A DNA stretch of 64,000 nt, taken from Knoellia sinensis KCTC 19936 (GTDB lineage: Bacteria; Actinomycetota; Actinomycetes; Actinomycetales; Dermatophilaceae). Below are positions 24,385 to 33,257 of the stretch, in pieces. Made by a program: the position numbers and the translations under genes. The notes below the pieces were generated by a model. The model worked only from the letters and a program-made list of their open reading frames with translations. It was not told the DNA's origin and did no database searches. Where the stretch lies: NCBI RefSeq assembly GCF_000768705.1, contig NZ_AVPJ01000003.1, positions 1 to 64,000 of the forward strand, given 5' to 3'. Every line of letters begins with the position of its first letter. Positions within the stretch are counted from its first letter, which is position 1.

Positions 24385-25254
24385 TCAGCGGCTTGAGACT
24401 ACCTCGTGGACGGCGAGAACCCGGCGGGCGATGTCGACGTGAAGGTTTTCGACCATGCGCCCGTTGTGGGTGACGACGCCACTGCCGTCGCCCGCCTCCC
24501 AGGCCTCGAGGATGCCGCGTGCGTCCGCGACGGCCTCGTCGCTCGGCGCGAAGATCGTGTTGCACGGCTCGACCTGGCCGGGGTGGATCAGGGTCTTTCC
24601 GTCGAACCCGAAGTCGCGCCCCTGGACGCACTCCGCCTCGAAGCCCTCGGCGTTCTTGACGTCGTTGTAGACGCCGTCGAGGATCGCGATCCCCGCTTCA
24701 CGCGCGGCGAGGAGCGACAGCTGCAACGAGGTGAGGAGGGGGCCACGACCGGGGACGTGATCGGCCCGGAGTTCCTTGACGAGGTCGTTGGTGCCCATGA
24801 CGAGCACCGCGAGTCGCGGCGAGGCCTTGGCGATCTCTCGCACGTTGAAGATCGCCTCGGGCGTCTCGATCATGGCCCAGAGCTTCGTGTGCTCCGGAGC
24901 ACCGGCGGCCTCGAGCCCCGCGACGAGCGAGCGGACCTCGTCCGCGGATCCCACCTTCGGAACCACAACACCGGCCGGTCCGGCGGCCGCGGCGGCGGCG
25001 AGGTCGGCCTCATGCCACTGGGTCCCGATGCCGTTGATCCGGATCGTCACCTCACGGTTGCCGTACTCCCCCGATGCCGCAGCGGCGCAGGCGTTGTCGC
25101 GTGCCGACTCCTTGTGGTCGGGGCCGACGGCATCCTCGAGATCGAGGATGAGCCCGTCGACGGGCAGGGTCTTGGCCTTCTCGAGGGCGCGCTCGTTCGA
25201 GCTCGGCATGTAGAGGACCGAACGACGAGGCGTGTATGCCGTCTGCTCACCCAT
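24385..25254 (-). CDS. CitE-like HpcH/HpaI family lyase or thioesterase
   Basis: The 289-residue protein has the CitE pattern: RRSVLYMPSSNERALEKAKT at the N terminus, LILDLEDAVGPDHKE (metal-binding Glu/Asp), VVPKVGSADEV, LWAMIETPEAIFNVREIA, VLVMGTNDLVKEL and GFDGKTLIHPGQVEP. Members cleave or hydrolyse malyl-, methylmalyl- or citramalyl-CoA. It starts at ATG 25254, sharing one base with the stop of the preceding malyl-CoA lyase gene (TGATG), so the two are coupled. In the ethylmalonyl-CoA pathway a second CitE-type protein acts as malyl-CoA thioesterase; that role is inferred here. Confidence 0.85.
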   Translation of the reverse strand: MGEQTAYTPRRSVLYMPSSNERALEKAKTLPVDGLILDLEDAVGPDHKESARDNACAAAASGEYGNREVTIRINGIGTQWHEADLAAAAAAGPAGVVVPKVGSADEVRSLVAGLEAAGAPEHTKLWAMIETPEAIFNVREIAKASPRLAVLVMGTNDLVKELRADHVPGRGPLLTSLQLSLLAAREAGIAILDGVYNDVKNAEGFEAECVQGRDFGFDGKTLIHPGQVEPCNTIFAPSDEAVADARGILEAWEAGDGSGVVTHNGRMVENLHVDIARRVLAVHEVVSSR

Positions 25255-26369
25255 CAGGAAGCCTCACCCTGCGTGACGGGCGCATCACCAGAAGGCGCCG
25301 GGACGGCATACAGGGCGGCAAGCTCCGGGTCACCCGCACTGAGGCGCTCGGCCAGCTCGAGAATGACGAGGCACTGCTTGAGCGACGCGTCGTCCTCCAT
25401 CTTCCCGTCGAGCATCACGGCGCCGGTGCCGTCACCCATGGCCTCCTTGACCCGTCGTGCGTGGGCGACGTCCTCGGCCGACGGGCTGAAGACCCGCTTG
25501 GCGATGTCGACCTGGACGGGGTGCAGCGACCAGGTGCCGACGCAGCCGAGGAGGAAGGCGTTGCGGAACTGGTCCTCGCACGCGACGACGTCCTTGATGT
25601 CCCCGAACGGGCCGTAGTACGGGAAGATCCCGTGCATCGCGCAGGCATCGACCATGCGCGCGATCGTGTAGTGCCAGAGGTCCTGCTGGTAGGTCGTGCG
25701 CTCGGCGGTGATCGGGTCGACTCCCTCACCGAGGTCCTTGGCCGGGTCCTGGCGGACGAGGTAGCCGGGGTGCCCGCCACCCACGCGGGTGGTCTTCATC
25801 CGACGGTCGGCGGCCAGGTCGGCAGGACCGAGGCTGATGCCCTGCATGCGCGGGGACGCGCCCGCGATGGCCTCGACGTTGGCGACGCCACGAGCCGTCT
25901 CGAGGATGGCGTGGACGAGGATCGGCCGCTTCAGGCCGGCGCGAGCCTCGAGCTGCGCGAGGATCCGGTCGACGTAGTGGATGTCCTCGGGGCCCTGGAC
26001 CTTGGGGACCATGATGACGTCGAGCTTGTCGCCGATCTCGGTGACGAGCGTGATGAGGTCGTCGAGGACCCACGGGCTGTCGAGGCTGTTGACGCGCGTC
26101 CAGAGCTGCGTGCTGTCACCGAAGTCCGTCGCCTTGGCGATGTCGACCAGGCCCTGCCGGGCGGCCTCCTTGCGGTCGGCCTTGACGGCGTCCTCGAGGT
26201 TGCCGAGCAGGACGTCGACGGTGCCGACCATCCCGGGGACCTTGGCGGCCATCTTCTCGTTGCTCGGGTCGAAGAAGTGGATCATCCGACTGGGGAGGGC
26301 GGGAACCTCGCGGACCGGTGCCGGAGCACCCACCGCGAGGGGGCCGAAGAAGTCCTTGGGAGAGCGCAT
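25254..26369 (-). CDS. Malyl-CoA/beta-methylmalyl-CoA lyase-like protein
   Basis: The 371-residue protein is longer than a standard CitE. It carries [90 protein letters not shown] and a late [20 protein letters not shown]. This is the pattern of L-malyl-CoA/beta-methylmalyl-CoA lyases, which split methylmalyl-CoA to glyoxylate and propionyl-CoA. It is the first gene of a two-gene operon with the CitE-like gene. ATG 26369 (MRSPKDFFG) is taken as start; the frame stays open far upstream, but that stretch runs antisense over other genes. Confidence 0.85.
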   Translation of the reverse strand: MRSPKDFFGPLAVGAPAPVREVPALPSRMIHFFDPSNEKMAAKVPGMVGTVDVLLGNLEDAVKADRKEAARQGLVDIAKATDFGDSTQLWTRVNSLDSPWVLDDLITLVTEIGDKLDVIMVPKVQGPEDIHYVDRILAQLEARAGLKRPILVHAILETARGVANVEAIAGASPRMQGISLGPADLAADRRMKTTRVGGGHPGYLVRQDPAKDLGEGVDPITAERTTYQQDLWHYTIARMVDACAMHGIFPYYGPFGDIKDVVACEDQFRNAFLLGCVGTWSLHPVQVDIAKRVFSPSAEDVAHARRVKEAMGDGTGAVMLDGKMEDDASLKQCLVILELAERLSAGDPELAALYAVPAPSGDAPVTQGEAS

Positions 26370-26423
26370 GAGGCCGGACGGTAGCAGTGACGATGCGTGC
26401 AGCGTTATGAGACAGTTCACGCC

Positions 26424-26969
26424 GTGAGCGGTTCGCCCATCCCGGCCCCCCGACAGGCCTCCATCAATGTCACGCGCCTCCTCGCGGAGGCCGCGTCGAA
26501 GTCCGGCGTGCTCTGGGTGGAGGTGCCCGACGCCGGGACGCACGCGGTCTGGTTCGTGTGGCACGACGACGAGGATCCTCGCGGCACCGGCCCGGCGGCC
26601 TATGTCGTCTCCGGCCATGGCGAGCAAACCCTCCCCGACCTCCCCGACGTGGTCACGGTCATCCTGAGATCCAAGGACACCGGGGGGCGAATCCTCCGAC
26701 TCCGGGCGAGCGTGCGCGAGGTCGACAAGGCCACGCCCGAGTGGGACGAAGCAGCCGAGATCCTGCGCAGCAACCGCCTCAACGCCACCGGGGACGTGCT
26801 CGCCCGATGGCGCGAAGGTGCGACGATCCACGTCCTCGCACCACACGGCATACCCGAAGAAGGACCGGGAACGTATGCCGCGGAGTCCGGGCGTGTGACC
26901 GTCTCGCCCGCGCGCGGGACCACGGCGCGCTGGCGACCATGGCACTGGCGGGGACGCGGACGCGACTAA
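26424..26969 (+). CDS. Conserved hypothetical protein
   Basis: The product has about 181 residues when started at GTG 26424 ([20 protein letters not shown]). It contains [40 protein letters not shown] and [20 protein letters not shown], a beta-rich pattern that recalls split-barrel flavin-binding proteins, although no cofactor motif is clear. I cannot name the family with confidence. Its TAA stop codon (26967-26969) forms the first bases of the TAACGT -10 box for the next gene. The GTATGCCG octamer occurs twice near its end, once in each orientation, 20 bp apart. Confidence 0.7.
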   Translation: MSGSPIPAPRQASINVTRLLAEAASKSGVLWVEVPDAGTHAVWFVWHDDEDPRGTGPAAYVVSGHGEQTLPDLPDVVTVILRSKDTGGRILRLRASVREVDKATPEWDEAAEILRSNRLNATGDVLARWREGATIHVLAPHGIPEEGPGTYAAESGRVTVSPARGTTARWRPWHWRGRGRD

Positions 26970-26979
26970 CGTGTCGCTC

Positions 26980-28278
26980 GTGAGCACGAGCACCCGCGTC
27001 TTCGTCGGCCGACTGGCCGAGCTCGCCGTGTTCGACCCCCTGGGCGACCCGGTGGGTCGCGTGCGGGACGTCGTCGTGACCTTCAGCGCCCAGCGATCGA
27101 GGCCGCGCGTCATCGGCCTCGTCGTCGAGGTGCCGGGCCGTCGTCGTGTCTTCGTGCCCATGACCCGCGTCACCTCCGTCGACGGTGGGCAGGTCATCAC
27201 GACCGGTCTGGTCAACATGCGCCGCTTCGAGCAGCGACCCAACGAGACCCTTGTGCTGGCCGAGCTCATCGAGCGCAAGGTGAGCGTCCGCGACGAGCAG
27301 GGTGAGACCGTCGACGCCACGGTCGAGGACATCGGCCTCGAGCAGAACCACGCACGCAGCTGGTCGGTCACCCGTGTCTTCGTGCGCCGAGTCTCGACTC
27401 GCAGCTCCCTGTCCCGACTCGGTCGCCGCCGCGGAGAGACGTTCGTCGTGCCCGTCGAGGACGTCACCGGGCTCCGGGACACCGCGGACCAGCAGAGTGC
27501 GGCGAGACTCCTTGAGCACTACGAGGACCTCAAGCCGGCCGACCTCGCCGAGGCGATCCATGACCTCCCGGTGAAACGACGCGCCGAAGTCGCTGCGGCA
27601 CTGGCCGACGACCAGCTCGCCGACGTCCTCGAGGAGATGCCCGAGGACGAGCAGGTCGAGCTCATCGCCGGCCTCGACAACGACCGCGTCGCCGACGTCC
27701 TCGAGGCCATGGAGCCCGATGACGCTGCCGACCTCCTCGCCGAGCTGCCCACAGAGCGCCAGGAAGAGCTCCTCGAGCTGATGGAGCCCGACGAGGCCGC
27801 CGACCTGCGCCGCCTGCTCACCTACGACGAGGACACCGCCGGCGGTCTCATGACGACCGAGCCCGTCATCCTCGGCCCCGACGCGTCGATTGCCGAGGCC
27901 CTCGCGGTCGTGCGCCGTCAGGAGCTGTCGACGACGATGGCGTGCACCGTCTTCGTGTGCCGACCCCCGCTCGAGACCCCGACCGGGAAGTTCCTGGGGA
28001 TGGTCCACATCCAACGCCTGCTGCGCGAGCCGCCGCACGCCTCGATCGGCACGATCCTCGACAAGGACGTCGAGCCGGTCACGACCGAGGCCACCGTCGG
28101 CCAGGTGACCCGCCTCCTGGCGACCTACGACCTCATCGCGCTGCCCGTGGTCGACGAGAACGGCCTGCTCGTCGGCGCCGTCACCGTCGATGATGTCCTT
28201 GACCACCTGCTGCCCGACGACTGGCGCGAGGACCGCCACGAGGTCACGGGATCCCACGAGGTGATCCCGCATGGCTGA
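26980..28278 (+). CDS. PRC-barrel, MgtE_N and CBS domain protein without a transport channel
   Basis: The protein has 432 residues. The first ~170 form two PRC-barrel-like units ([20 protein letters not shown] and the later [20 protein letters not shown]). A MgtE N-terminal helical repeat follows ([40 protein letters not shown]), then two CBS domains ([24 protein letters not shown] at the end). The transmembrane Mg2+ channel of true MgtE is missing. The homologous Rv1232c occupies the same neighbourhood in M. tuberculosis. GTG 26980 lies seven bases after TAACGT (leaderless pattern). It overlaps the DUF1003 gene by eight bases. A Mg2+-sensing regulatory role is an inference. Confidence 0.85.
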   Translation: MSTSTRVFVGRLAELAVFDPLGDPVGRVRDVVVTFSAQRSRPRVIGLVVEVPGRRRVFVPMTRVTSVDGGQVITTGLVNMRRFEQRPNETLVLAELIERKVSVRDEQGETVDATVEDIGLEQNHARSWSVTRVFVRRVSTRSSLSRLGRRRGETFVVPVEDVTGLRDTADQQSAARLLEHYEDLKPADLAEAIHDLPVKRRAEVAAALADDQLADVLEEMPEDEQVELIAGLDNDRVADVLEAMEPDDAADLLAELPTERQEELLELMEPDEAADLRRLLTYDEDTAGGLMTTEPVILGPDASIAEALAVVRRQELSTTMACTVFVCRPPLETPTGKFLGMVHIQRLLREPPHASIGTILDKDVEPVTTEATVGQVTRLLATYDLIALPVVDENGLLVGAVTVDDVLDHLLPDDWREDRHEVTGSHEVIPHG

Positions 28279-28855
28279 GCGCCGCGACCGCGCCCCCCGC
28301 CTCGACCAGCCTCGCGAAGCCAAGCGCCAGTTCCTCACCCGCCCCGAAGCACTCTCCTCGGAGGCCTTTGGGGTGCTGTCCGAGAAGTTCGCCCGCTACA
28401 TGGGCACGGCCTACTTCCTCATCGGGATGACCGTCTTCGTCCTCACGTGGGTCGTGTGGAACCTCGTCGCGCCCAGGGACTGGCGCTTCGACGACTACCC
28501 GTTCATCTTCCTGACTCTCATGCTCAGCCTCCAGGCGTCCTATGCGGCCCCCCTCATCCTGCTGGCCCAGAACCGCCAGGCCGACCGCGACCGGGTGATG
28601 CTCGAGCAGGACCGCACCCGGGACGAGCGCAACCTCGCCGACACCGAGTTCCTCACCCGTGAGGTGGCTGCGCTGCGCATCGCGATGCGCGACTCGGCCA
28701 CCCGCGACTTCGTGCGCGGCGAGCTGCGCGACCTGCTCGACGAGATGGAAGAGCGCGGACTCGTCATCGGCCGCCTCCAGGATCCGCAGGACAGTGACGC
28801 GTCAGACACCGCGAACGCCCGGACCGATGAGGGCGGATCGTCGCGAGCGACTTAG
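28271..28855 (+). CDS. DUF1003 membrane protein
   Basis: The protein has 194 residues and two membrane helices (GTAYFLIGMTVFVLTWVVWN and FIFLTLMLSLQASYAAPLIL) joined by the short DUF1003 loop with RFDDYPF, then a long charged helical cytoplasmic tail rich in Arg/Asp/Glu (NRQADRDRVMLEQDRTRDER). DUF1003 proteins are widespread and of unknown function. Here the gene overlaps the MgtE_N/CBS protein gene (ATGGCTGA), which matches the actinobacterial order and suggests a joint complex, perhaps linked to divalent cations. Confidence 0.88.
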   Translation: MAERRDRAPRLDQPREAKRQFLTRPEALSSEAFGVLSEKFARYMGTAYFLIGMTVFVLTWVVWNLVAPRDWRFDDYPFIFLTLMLSLQASYAAPLILLAQNRQADRDRVMLEQDRTRDERNLADTEFLTREVAALRIAMRDSATRDFVRGELRDLLDEMEERGLVIGRLQDPQDSDASDTANARTDEGGSSRAT

Positions 28856-28864
28856 CATGGAGCA

Positions 28865-30010
28865 ATGGCTGTCACTGCTGCACCCGTGAGCGATGAGGCG
28901 CTGCGCGCCGCTCTCGCCACCGTCAACGACCCTGAGATCCGCAAGCCGATCACCGATCTCGGCATGGTCGAGTCCGTGGAGTGCGACGAGTCCGGGCGGG
29001 TCGCCGTCACGGTGCTGCTCACCATCGCCGGCTGCCCCCTCAAGGACACGCTGACCAAGGACACCACCGCTGCGCTCATGAAGGTCCCCGGCGTCACGGC
29101 GGTCGACGTGACCCTCGGTGTCATGTCGGACGAGCAGCGCGCCGAACTGCGGACCAACCTCCGTGGGGGCGCCGCCGAGAAGGAGATCCCCTTCGCCAAG
29201 GCGGGCAGCCTCACTCGGGTCTATGCCGTGGCCTCGGGCAAGGGTGGCGTCGGCAAGTCGTCCGTGACCGCCAATCTCGCGGCTGCCCTCGCGCAGCAGG
29301 GCCTCAAGGTGGGTGTCGTCGACGCCGACATCTACGGCTTCTCCATCCCCCGCATGCTCGGCGTCGAACACAAGCCGACGCAGGTCGACGAGATGATCCT
29401 GCCGCCCATCGCGCACGACGTGAAGGTCATCTCGATCGGCATGTTCGTCCCGGGCAACCAGCCGGTGGTCTGGCGCGGACCCATGCTCCACCGCGCGCTG
29501 CAGCAGTTCCTCGCCGACGTCTTCTGGGGCGATCTCGACGTCCTGCTCCTCGACCTGCCCCCGGGCACGGGCGACATCGCGATCTCCGTCGCCCAGCTCA
29601 TCCCCGGCGCCGAGATCCTCGTCGTGACCACCCCGCAGCAGGCCGCAGCCGAGGTGGCCGAGCGCGCAGGGGCCATCGCCGTTCAGACCCATCAGCGGGT
29701 CGCCGGCGTCATCGAGAACATGTCGTGGCTCGAACTCCCGGACGGCTCCCGTCAGGAGATCTTCGGCTCCGGCGGCGGGCAGACCGTCGCCGACTCGCTC
29801 ACGCGCAGCATCGGCGCGCCCGTGCCGCTGCTCGGTCAGATCCCGCTCGACACCACGCTGCGCATCGGTGCCGACCAGGGCAACCCGGTCGTCCTCGGCG
29901 AGCCCACGTCACCGGCAGCCGTTGCCCTGCGCGGGATCGCGCGCGAGCTCGGGACCCGCTCGCGTGGCCTCGCCGGTCGTTCCCTAGGCCTCACGCCCTC
30001 CGGCCGCTGA
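28865..30010 (+). CDS. mrp: Mrp/ApbC-family iron-sulfur cluster carrier ATPase
   Basis: The 381-residue protein has an N-terminal DUF59/MIP18 domain (ALATVNDPEIRKPITDLGMV, GCPLKDTL) and a P-loop ATPase domain with GKGGVGKSS at 125-133, VDADIYGFSIPRMLG, and LLLDLPPGTGDIAISV. Members carry and transfer [4Fe-4S] clusters; the usual C-terminal CxxC is absent here, where the segment around IENMSWLELPDGSRQEIFGS is normally Cys-bearing. TAGCAT lies six bases before ATG 28865, so the mRNA may be leaderless. It is convergent with tatB. Confidence 0.9.
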   Translation: MAVTAAPVSDEALRAALATVNDPEIRKPITDLGMVESVECDESGRVAVTVLLTIAGCPLKDTLTKDTTAALMKVPGVTAVDVTLGVMSDEQRAELRTNLRGGAAEKEIPFAKAGSLTRVYAVASGKGGVGKSSVTANLAAALAQQGLKVGVVDADIYGFSIPRMLGVEHKPTQVDEMILPPIAHDVKVISIGMFVPGNQPVVWRGPMLHRALQQFLADVFWGDLDVLLLDLPPGTGDIAISVAQLIPGAEILVVTTPQQAAAEVAERAGAIAVQTHQRVAGVIENMSWLELPDGSRQEIFGSGGGQTVADSLTRSIGAPVPLLGQIPLDTTLRIGADQGNPVVLGEPTSPAAVALRGIARELGTRSRGLAGRSLGLTPSGR

Positions 30011-30078
30011 CAGCACCGTCGACCGCTCGCAGCGGCGACCACGATCGACCGCTCGCTGCGGCGCCCACGATCGCCTCC

Positions 30079-30486
30079 CTACGTGGCGTCGATGTCGTAA
30101 GGGGTCGGCCGCGTCGGGTCCCACGTGCGCAGGTCTCCGCTCGACGGGGACGCCGTCTCCGGATCGTATGGGTCGATGACCCCGGCATCGGGAGAGCTTC
30201 CGTTCGACCTCAGGCCTGAGGCCGCGTCCTCGAGGGGCTCCACGAGGGCCTCGCGCACGATGCGACGAGGGTCGTACTGGCGCGGGTCGTACTGACGCCA
30301 GTTGATGTCCTCGTACTCGGGCCCCAGCTGATCCTTGAGCTGCCCCTTGGCGCCCTCGGCCATGACCCGGGCCTTCTTGATGAACTGCGCCAACTTCTGG
30401 GCATACTCCGGCAGGCGCTCGGGGCCGAGCACGAAGACTGCGATGAGGGCGAAGAGAACGATCTCCCAGCCGTTGATGCCGAACAC
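30079..30486 (-). CDS. tatB: Sec-independent protein translocase subunit TatB
   Basis: The 135-residue protein starts with FGINGWEIVLFALIAVFVLG, the single TatA/B-type membrane helix, followed by PERLPEYAQKLAQFIKKARV, the amphipathic helix. TatB forms the twin-arginine substrate receptor with TatC. A tandem RQYDP repeat in the tail is odd. GTG 30486 is chosen because GGAGG lies four bases upstream and the helix begins at once; a longer frame to 30564 would overlap the htrA end. The htrA-tatB order matches M. tuberculosis Rv1223-Rv1224. Confidence 0.92.
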   Translation of the reverse strand: MFGINGWEIVLFALIAVFVLGPERLPEYAQKLAQFIKKARVMAEGAKGQLKDQLGPEYEDINWRQYDPRQYDPRRIVREALVEPLEDAASGLRSNGSSPDAGVIDPYDPETASPSSGDLRTWDPTRPTPYDIDAT

Positions 30487-30511
30487 GCGTCCTCCTGTGC
30501 GCCGCAGCGCG

Positions 30512-31924
30512 TCAGTCGCTCCTGCCCTGAAGCACCATCTTGACATCCCGTGACTTGCCGTCACGCACGACGGTCAGTGTGACGGTCGAGCCCACGGCCT
30601 TGGAGCGAATCGCGACGACGAGTGCATCGGGGTCGGTCATCGGTCGGCCTTCGAAGGCAGTGATCACGTCGCCAGCCCGAAGCCCGGCCTTGGCCGCCGG
30701 CCCGTCGGGGGTGACCGCGGGGTTGTCAGCGGAGTCTTCGGCGATCCTGATCCCCTCACCCTGGTACTGGCGGTCGAGCATGACCCCGATGATGGGGTGC
30801 TCGGCCTTGCCCGTGCGGATGAGCTGGTCGACCGTGATCTTGACCTGGGCGCTCGGGATCGCGAAGCCCACGCCGATGTTGCCGCTCTGCCCGCCGATGC
30901 TCTGCCCGGCGACCCGTGCGATCGCCGTGTTGATGCCGATGACACGCCCCTGCATGTCGAGGAGCGGGCCCCCGGAGTTGCCGGGGTTGATCGCGGCGTC
31001 GGTCTGGATGGCGTTGATGAACGACTGGTCGTCGGCGTTGCCCGGTGTGACGGGACGGTTGAGGGCCGAGACGATGCCGGTGGTCACGGTGGAGTCGAGC
31101 CCCAGCGGTGCTCCCACGGCGATGACGGGGTCTCCGACGACCACGGCGTTGGAGTCGCCAATGGGCAGAGGGGTGAGGTCCGTGCGGTCGACCTTGAGGA
31201 CGGCGAGGTCATAGGACACGTCCCGGCCCACGATGGTGGCCTTGGACTCCTTGCCATTGGACAGCACGACGGTGATCTCGCCCCCGCTCGCGGCCGACGC
31301 GACGACGTGATTGTTCGTCACGATGTGACCCTTGTCGTCGAGCACCCACCCGGAGCCCGTCCCGTCACCGTCTGCGGCCTGGACCTGGATGGTCACGACG
31401 CTGGGCGTGGCGTTGGCGGCGATGTTCGCGACCGTCCCCCCGGGGCGGGTCGTCGCGCCCGCCCCGGGTTGGGGCGTCGCGCCGGCATCCTGTCCGGAGC
31501 GCAGATCAAGCCCGTCGAACCGATCAGTGGCGCCGAGCCACCCCCCGAACAGGCCGCCGGTCAGGCCCGCGAGGAGCGCCGCGAGCCCGGCGATCAGGAA
31601 CACCGCGAGCCAGCTGGGACCCTTGGTGGCCTGCTTCGCAGGGACGCTCTGAGTCGCCGTCGCGGAGTACGGATTGTTCGCGTATGCCGGGTGCTCACCC
31701 GCGCTCCACGGCTTCGGTCCCGACATGGCCTGAGAAGGGGCCGCGGTGTAGTCCGGCCCGGACGCCCAGACCGGTTCGCGGACCGGCTCCTGGGGAGGCA
31801 GCAAAGGCGCCTGCCCTGGGGGCGGCCCGAACGCCCGGGTGTGCTCGACGTCGACCTCTTGGGTGTGACCCGGATCGACAGGCGGCCGTTCAGCATCGGG
31901 TCGGGGCGTGCTGTCCTCGGTCAT
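30512..31924 (-). CDS. htrA: Membrane-anchored HtrA-like serine protease with PDZ domain
   Basis: The 470-residue protein has a 100-residue Pro-rich cytoplasmic part, one membrane helix (LAVFLIAGLAALLAGLTGGL), a trypsin-like domain with the triad in TNNHVV (His), SYDLAVLKV (Asp) and NPGNSGGPLL (Ser), and a C-terminal PDZ domain (AAKAGLRAGDVITAFEGRPM). It degrades misfolded envelope proteins. It lies directly after rseA with a 4-base overlap and before tatB, the order of the SigE locus in M. tuberculosis (htrA/Rv1223). The cytoplasmic part may be a target of phosphorylation, which cannot be seen here. Confidence 0.94.
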   Translation of the reverse strand: MTEDSTPRPDAERPPVDPGHTQEVDVEHTRAFGPPPGQAPLLPPQEPVREPVWASGPDYTAAPSQAMSGPKPWSAGEHPAYANNPYSATATQSVPAKQATKGPSWLAVFLIAGLAALLAGLTGGLFGGWLGATDRFDGLDLRSGQDAGATPQPGAGATTRPGGTVANIAANATPSVVTIQVQAADGDGTGSGWVLDDKGHIVTNNHVVASAASGGEITVVLSNGKESKATIVGRDVSYDLAVLKVDRTDLTPLPIGDSNAVVVGDPVIAVGAPLGLDSTVTTGIVSALNRPVTPGNADDQSFINAIQTDAAINPGNSGGPLLDMQGRVIGINTAIARVAGQSIGGQSGNIGVGFAIPSAQVKITVDQLIRTGKAEHPIIGVMLDRQYQGEGIRIAEDSADNPAVTPDGPAAKAGLRAGDVITAFEGRPMTDPDALVVAIRSKAVGSTVTLTVVRDGKSRDVKMVLQGRSD

Positions 31925-32484
31925 GCCTTCGATTCTGCCTCGCAGATCACCAGGTCACGAACCGAGGCCTCACCAGCCCATTGCGTGGACACCGTGCGCA
32001 AGGTTGCGGAGCCTCCTGACGTTGGCGGTGCGAGCGTCGGCCGCACCGCCGGCGACACGCCGCCGACGGAGGTGACGGTCGTCGTCACGGCGCCCGTCCC
32101 CGTGATCGTCAGGGTCCAGGCGACAGCTGCAGTCGCACCGGCGGCCGCCGTGGCCATCGCCGCCGACCGCAGCGGGCTGCGGTGCGCCGGAGGAGCCGTG
32201 GGAGGCACCATTTCAAGTGGTGCGCGCTCGCTTGTCTGGGCCATGGCCGGTCCGGTCATTGACGAGGCGAGCGCGACGAGTTGGGCATGGAGGCTGCCGG
32301 GCATCGACGGGCAGCCGGACGCGAGAAGCGCCTGCAACCGCCGCTCCCCCGCCACGGCATGCTGGCAGCCCACGCAGGTGATGAGGTGCCGGTCCCACAC
32401 GTGGGCACGCTGCGCCGAAAGCTGCCCCGAGACGTAGTCGGGCAACTCGTCGAGGCGGCAACGGGCGGGACGCGACAGAGGCAT
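31921..32484 (-). CDS. rseA: Zinc-finger anti-sigma factor of SigE
   Basis: The 187-residue protein has the ZAS anti-sigma motif HLITCVGC (HxxxCxxC) within the first 45 residues, preceded by LDELPDYVSGQLSAQRAHVW, and one membrane helix in the middle (AAMATAAAGATAAVAWTLTI). It should hold SigE inactive until oxidative or envelope stress. ATG 32484 overlaps the sigE stop codon (TGATG), and an adjacent GTG 32487 is possible. The sigE-rseA-htrA-tatB order identifies it as the counterpart of Rv1222. Confidence 0.9.
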   Translation of the reverse strand: MPLSRPARCRLDELPDYVSGQLSAQRAHVWDRHLITCVGCQHAVAGERRLQALLASGCPSMPGSLHAQLVALASSMTGPAMAQTSERAPLEMVPPTAPPAHRSPLRSAAMATAAAGATAAVAWTLTITGTGAVTTTVTSVGGVSPAVRPTLAPPTSGGSATLRTVSTQWAGEASVRDLVICEAESKA

Positions 32485-33101
32485 CACACGGCACCTCGAG
32501 CAGCGGTGAGGACGCCCGGCCGACGGGACGGACCGGCGCTCGCCGCAACAGGAGTGCGGACCTCGGGTGCACGATGTGCCAGGGCCTCGCGCAGCTGGGC
32601 GCGACCACGGTGGATGCGGGAGCGCACCGTGCCAAGCTTGATGTCCAGGGTTGCGGCGATCTCTTCGTAGGACAGGCCCTCGATGTCGCAGAGGACGACC
32701 GCAGCGCGGAAGTCGGGCGCGAGCTGGTCGAGTGCCCGCTGGACGTCGTCGTCGAAGTGCGCGTCCGCGTAGGTCTGCTCGGGGCCGGCCTCGCGCGACG
32801 GGAGGCGCGCGGCGGACTCGTCAGAGAGCGCGTCGAACCGGATCCGCTGCTTGCGACGCATCTTGTCGAGGAAGACGTTGGTCGTGATGCGGTGCAGCCA
32901 GCCCTCGAAGGTGCCAGGACGGTACGTGTGCAGCGAGCGGAACACCCGGATGAAGACGTCCTGAGTGAGGTCCTCGGCGTCATGCACGTTGCCGGTGAGG
33001 CGGTAGGCCAGCCGGTAGACCCGCGCCGAGTGCTCCTCGACGATCTGCTCCCATGACGGCGGCGTCCACTCCACAGTGGTCACGCCTGCTTCGGTGGTCA
33101 T
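32484..33101 (-). CDS. sigE: Extracytoplasmic stress sigma factor SigE
   Basis: The 205-residue protein has sigma region 2 ([50 protein letters not shown]) and region 4 ([20 protein letters not shown], then [20 protein letters not shown]). It belongs to the SigE/RpoE-like ECF group, different from the three short SigE-family factors at 4-9 kb. The start is ambiguous: AGGGG is six bases before ATG 33101 and three before ATG 33104, and GTG 33125 is a longer option. The promoter at 33166 looks like its own target. Confidence 0.93.
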   Translation of the reverse strand: MTTEAGVTTVEWTPPSWEQIVEEHSARVYRLAYRLTGNVHDAEDLTQDVFIRVFRSLHTYRPGTFEGWLHRITTNVFLDKMRRKQRIRFDALSDESAARLPSREAGPEQTYADAHFDDDVQRALDQLAPDFRAAVVLCDIEGLSYEEIAATLDIKLGTVRSRIHRGRAQLREALAHRAPEVRTPVAASAGPSRRPGVLTAARGAV

Positions 33102-33165
33102 CATCGTCCCCTGCTCGGTTGCCACGGCTTCTCGATGTCACAGGTGCTGTGCATGTCACAGATAT

Positions 33166-33192
33166 CTACGTGCCGAAGCCGGGAAATGTTCC
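33166..33192 (-). promoter_or_regulatory. Probable autoregulated ECF promoter of sigE
   Basis: On the minus strand GGAACA (33192-33187), a 16-bp spacer, and CGTAG (33170-33166) match the GGAAC/CGT pattern of SigE-type promoters. The -35 lies inside the 13-bp palindrome GTTCCTGAGGAAC (33188-33200), so a second GGAAC points the other way, towards the methyltransferase gene. Confidence 0.6.
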
Positions 33193-33243
33193 TGAGGAAC
33201 CTGAGTGGCGCCTGTGAGTCCCGTGCCTCCAGAGCCCCACGAG

Positions 33244-33249
33244 TAGGGT
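33244..33249 (+). promoter_or_regulatory. -10 box for a leaderless O-methyltransferase mRNA
   Basis: TAGGGT lies eight bases before ATG 33258, with no ribosome binding site between. Transcription would start at or next to the start codon. The GGAACC at 33196-33201 is too far away to be its -35 with normal spacing. Confidence 0.55.
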
Positions 33250-33257
33250 TTCCGCAC

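Noticed and set aside
26370-27482. N-terminal extension of the malyl-CoA lyase-like protein to a 742-residue product
   Set aside because: The extension is antisense to two other genes, and the family N terminus (FFDPSNEKM) lies close to ATG 26369.
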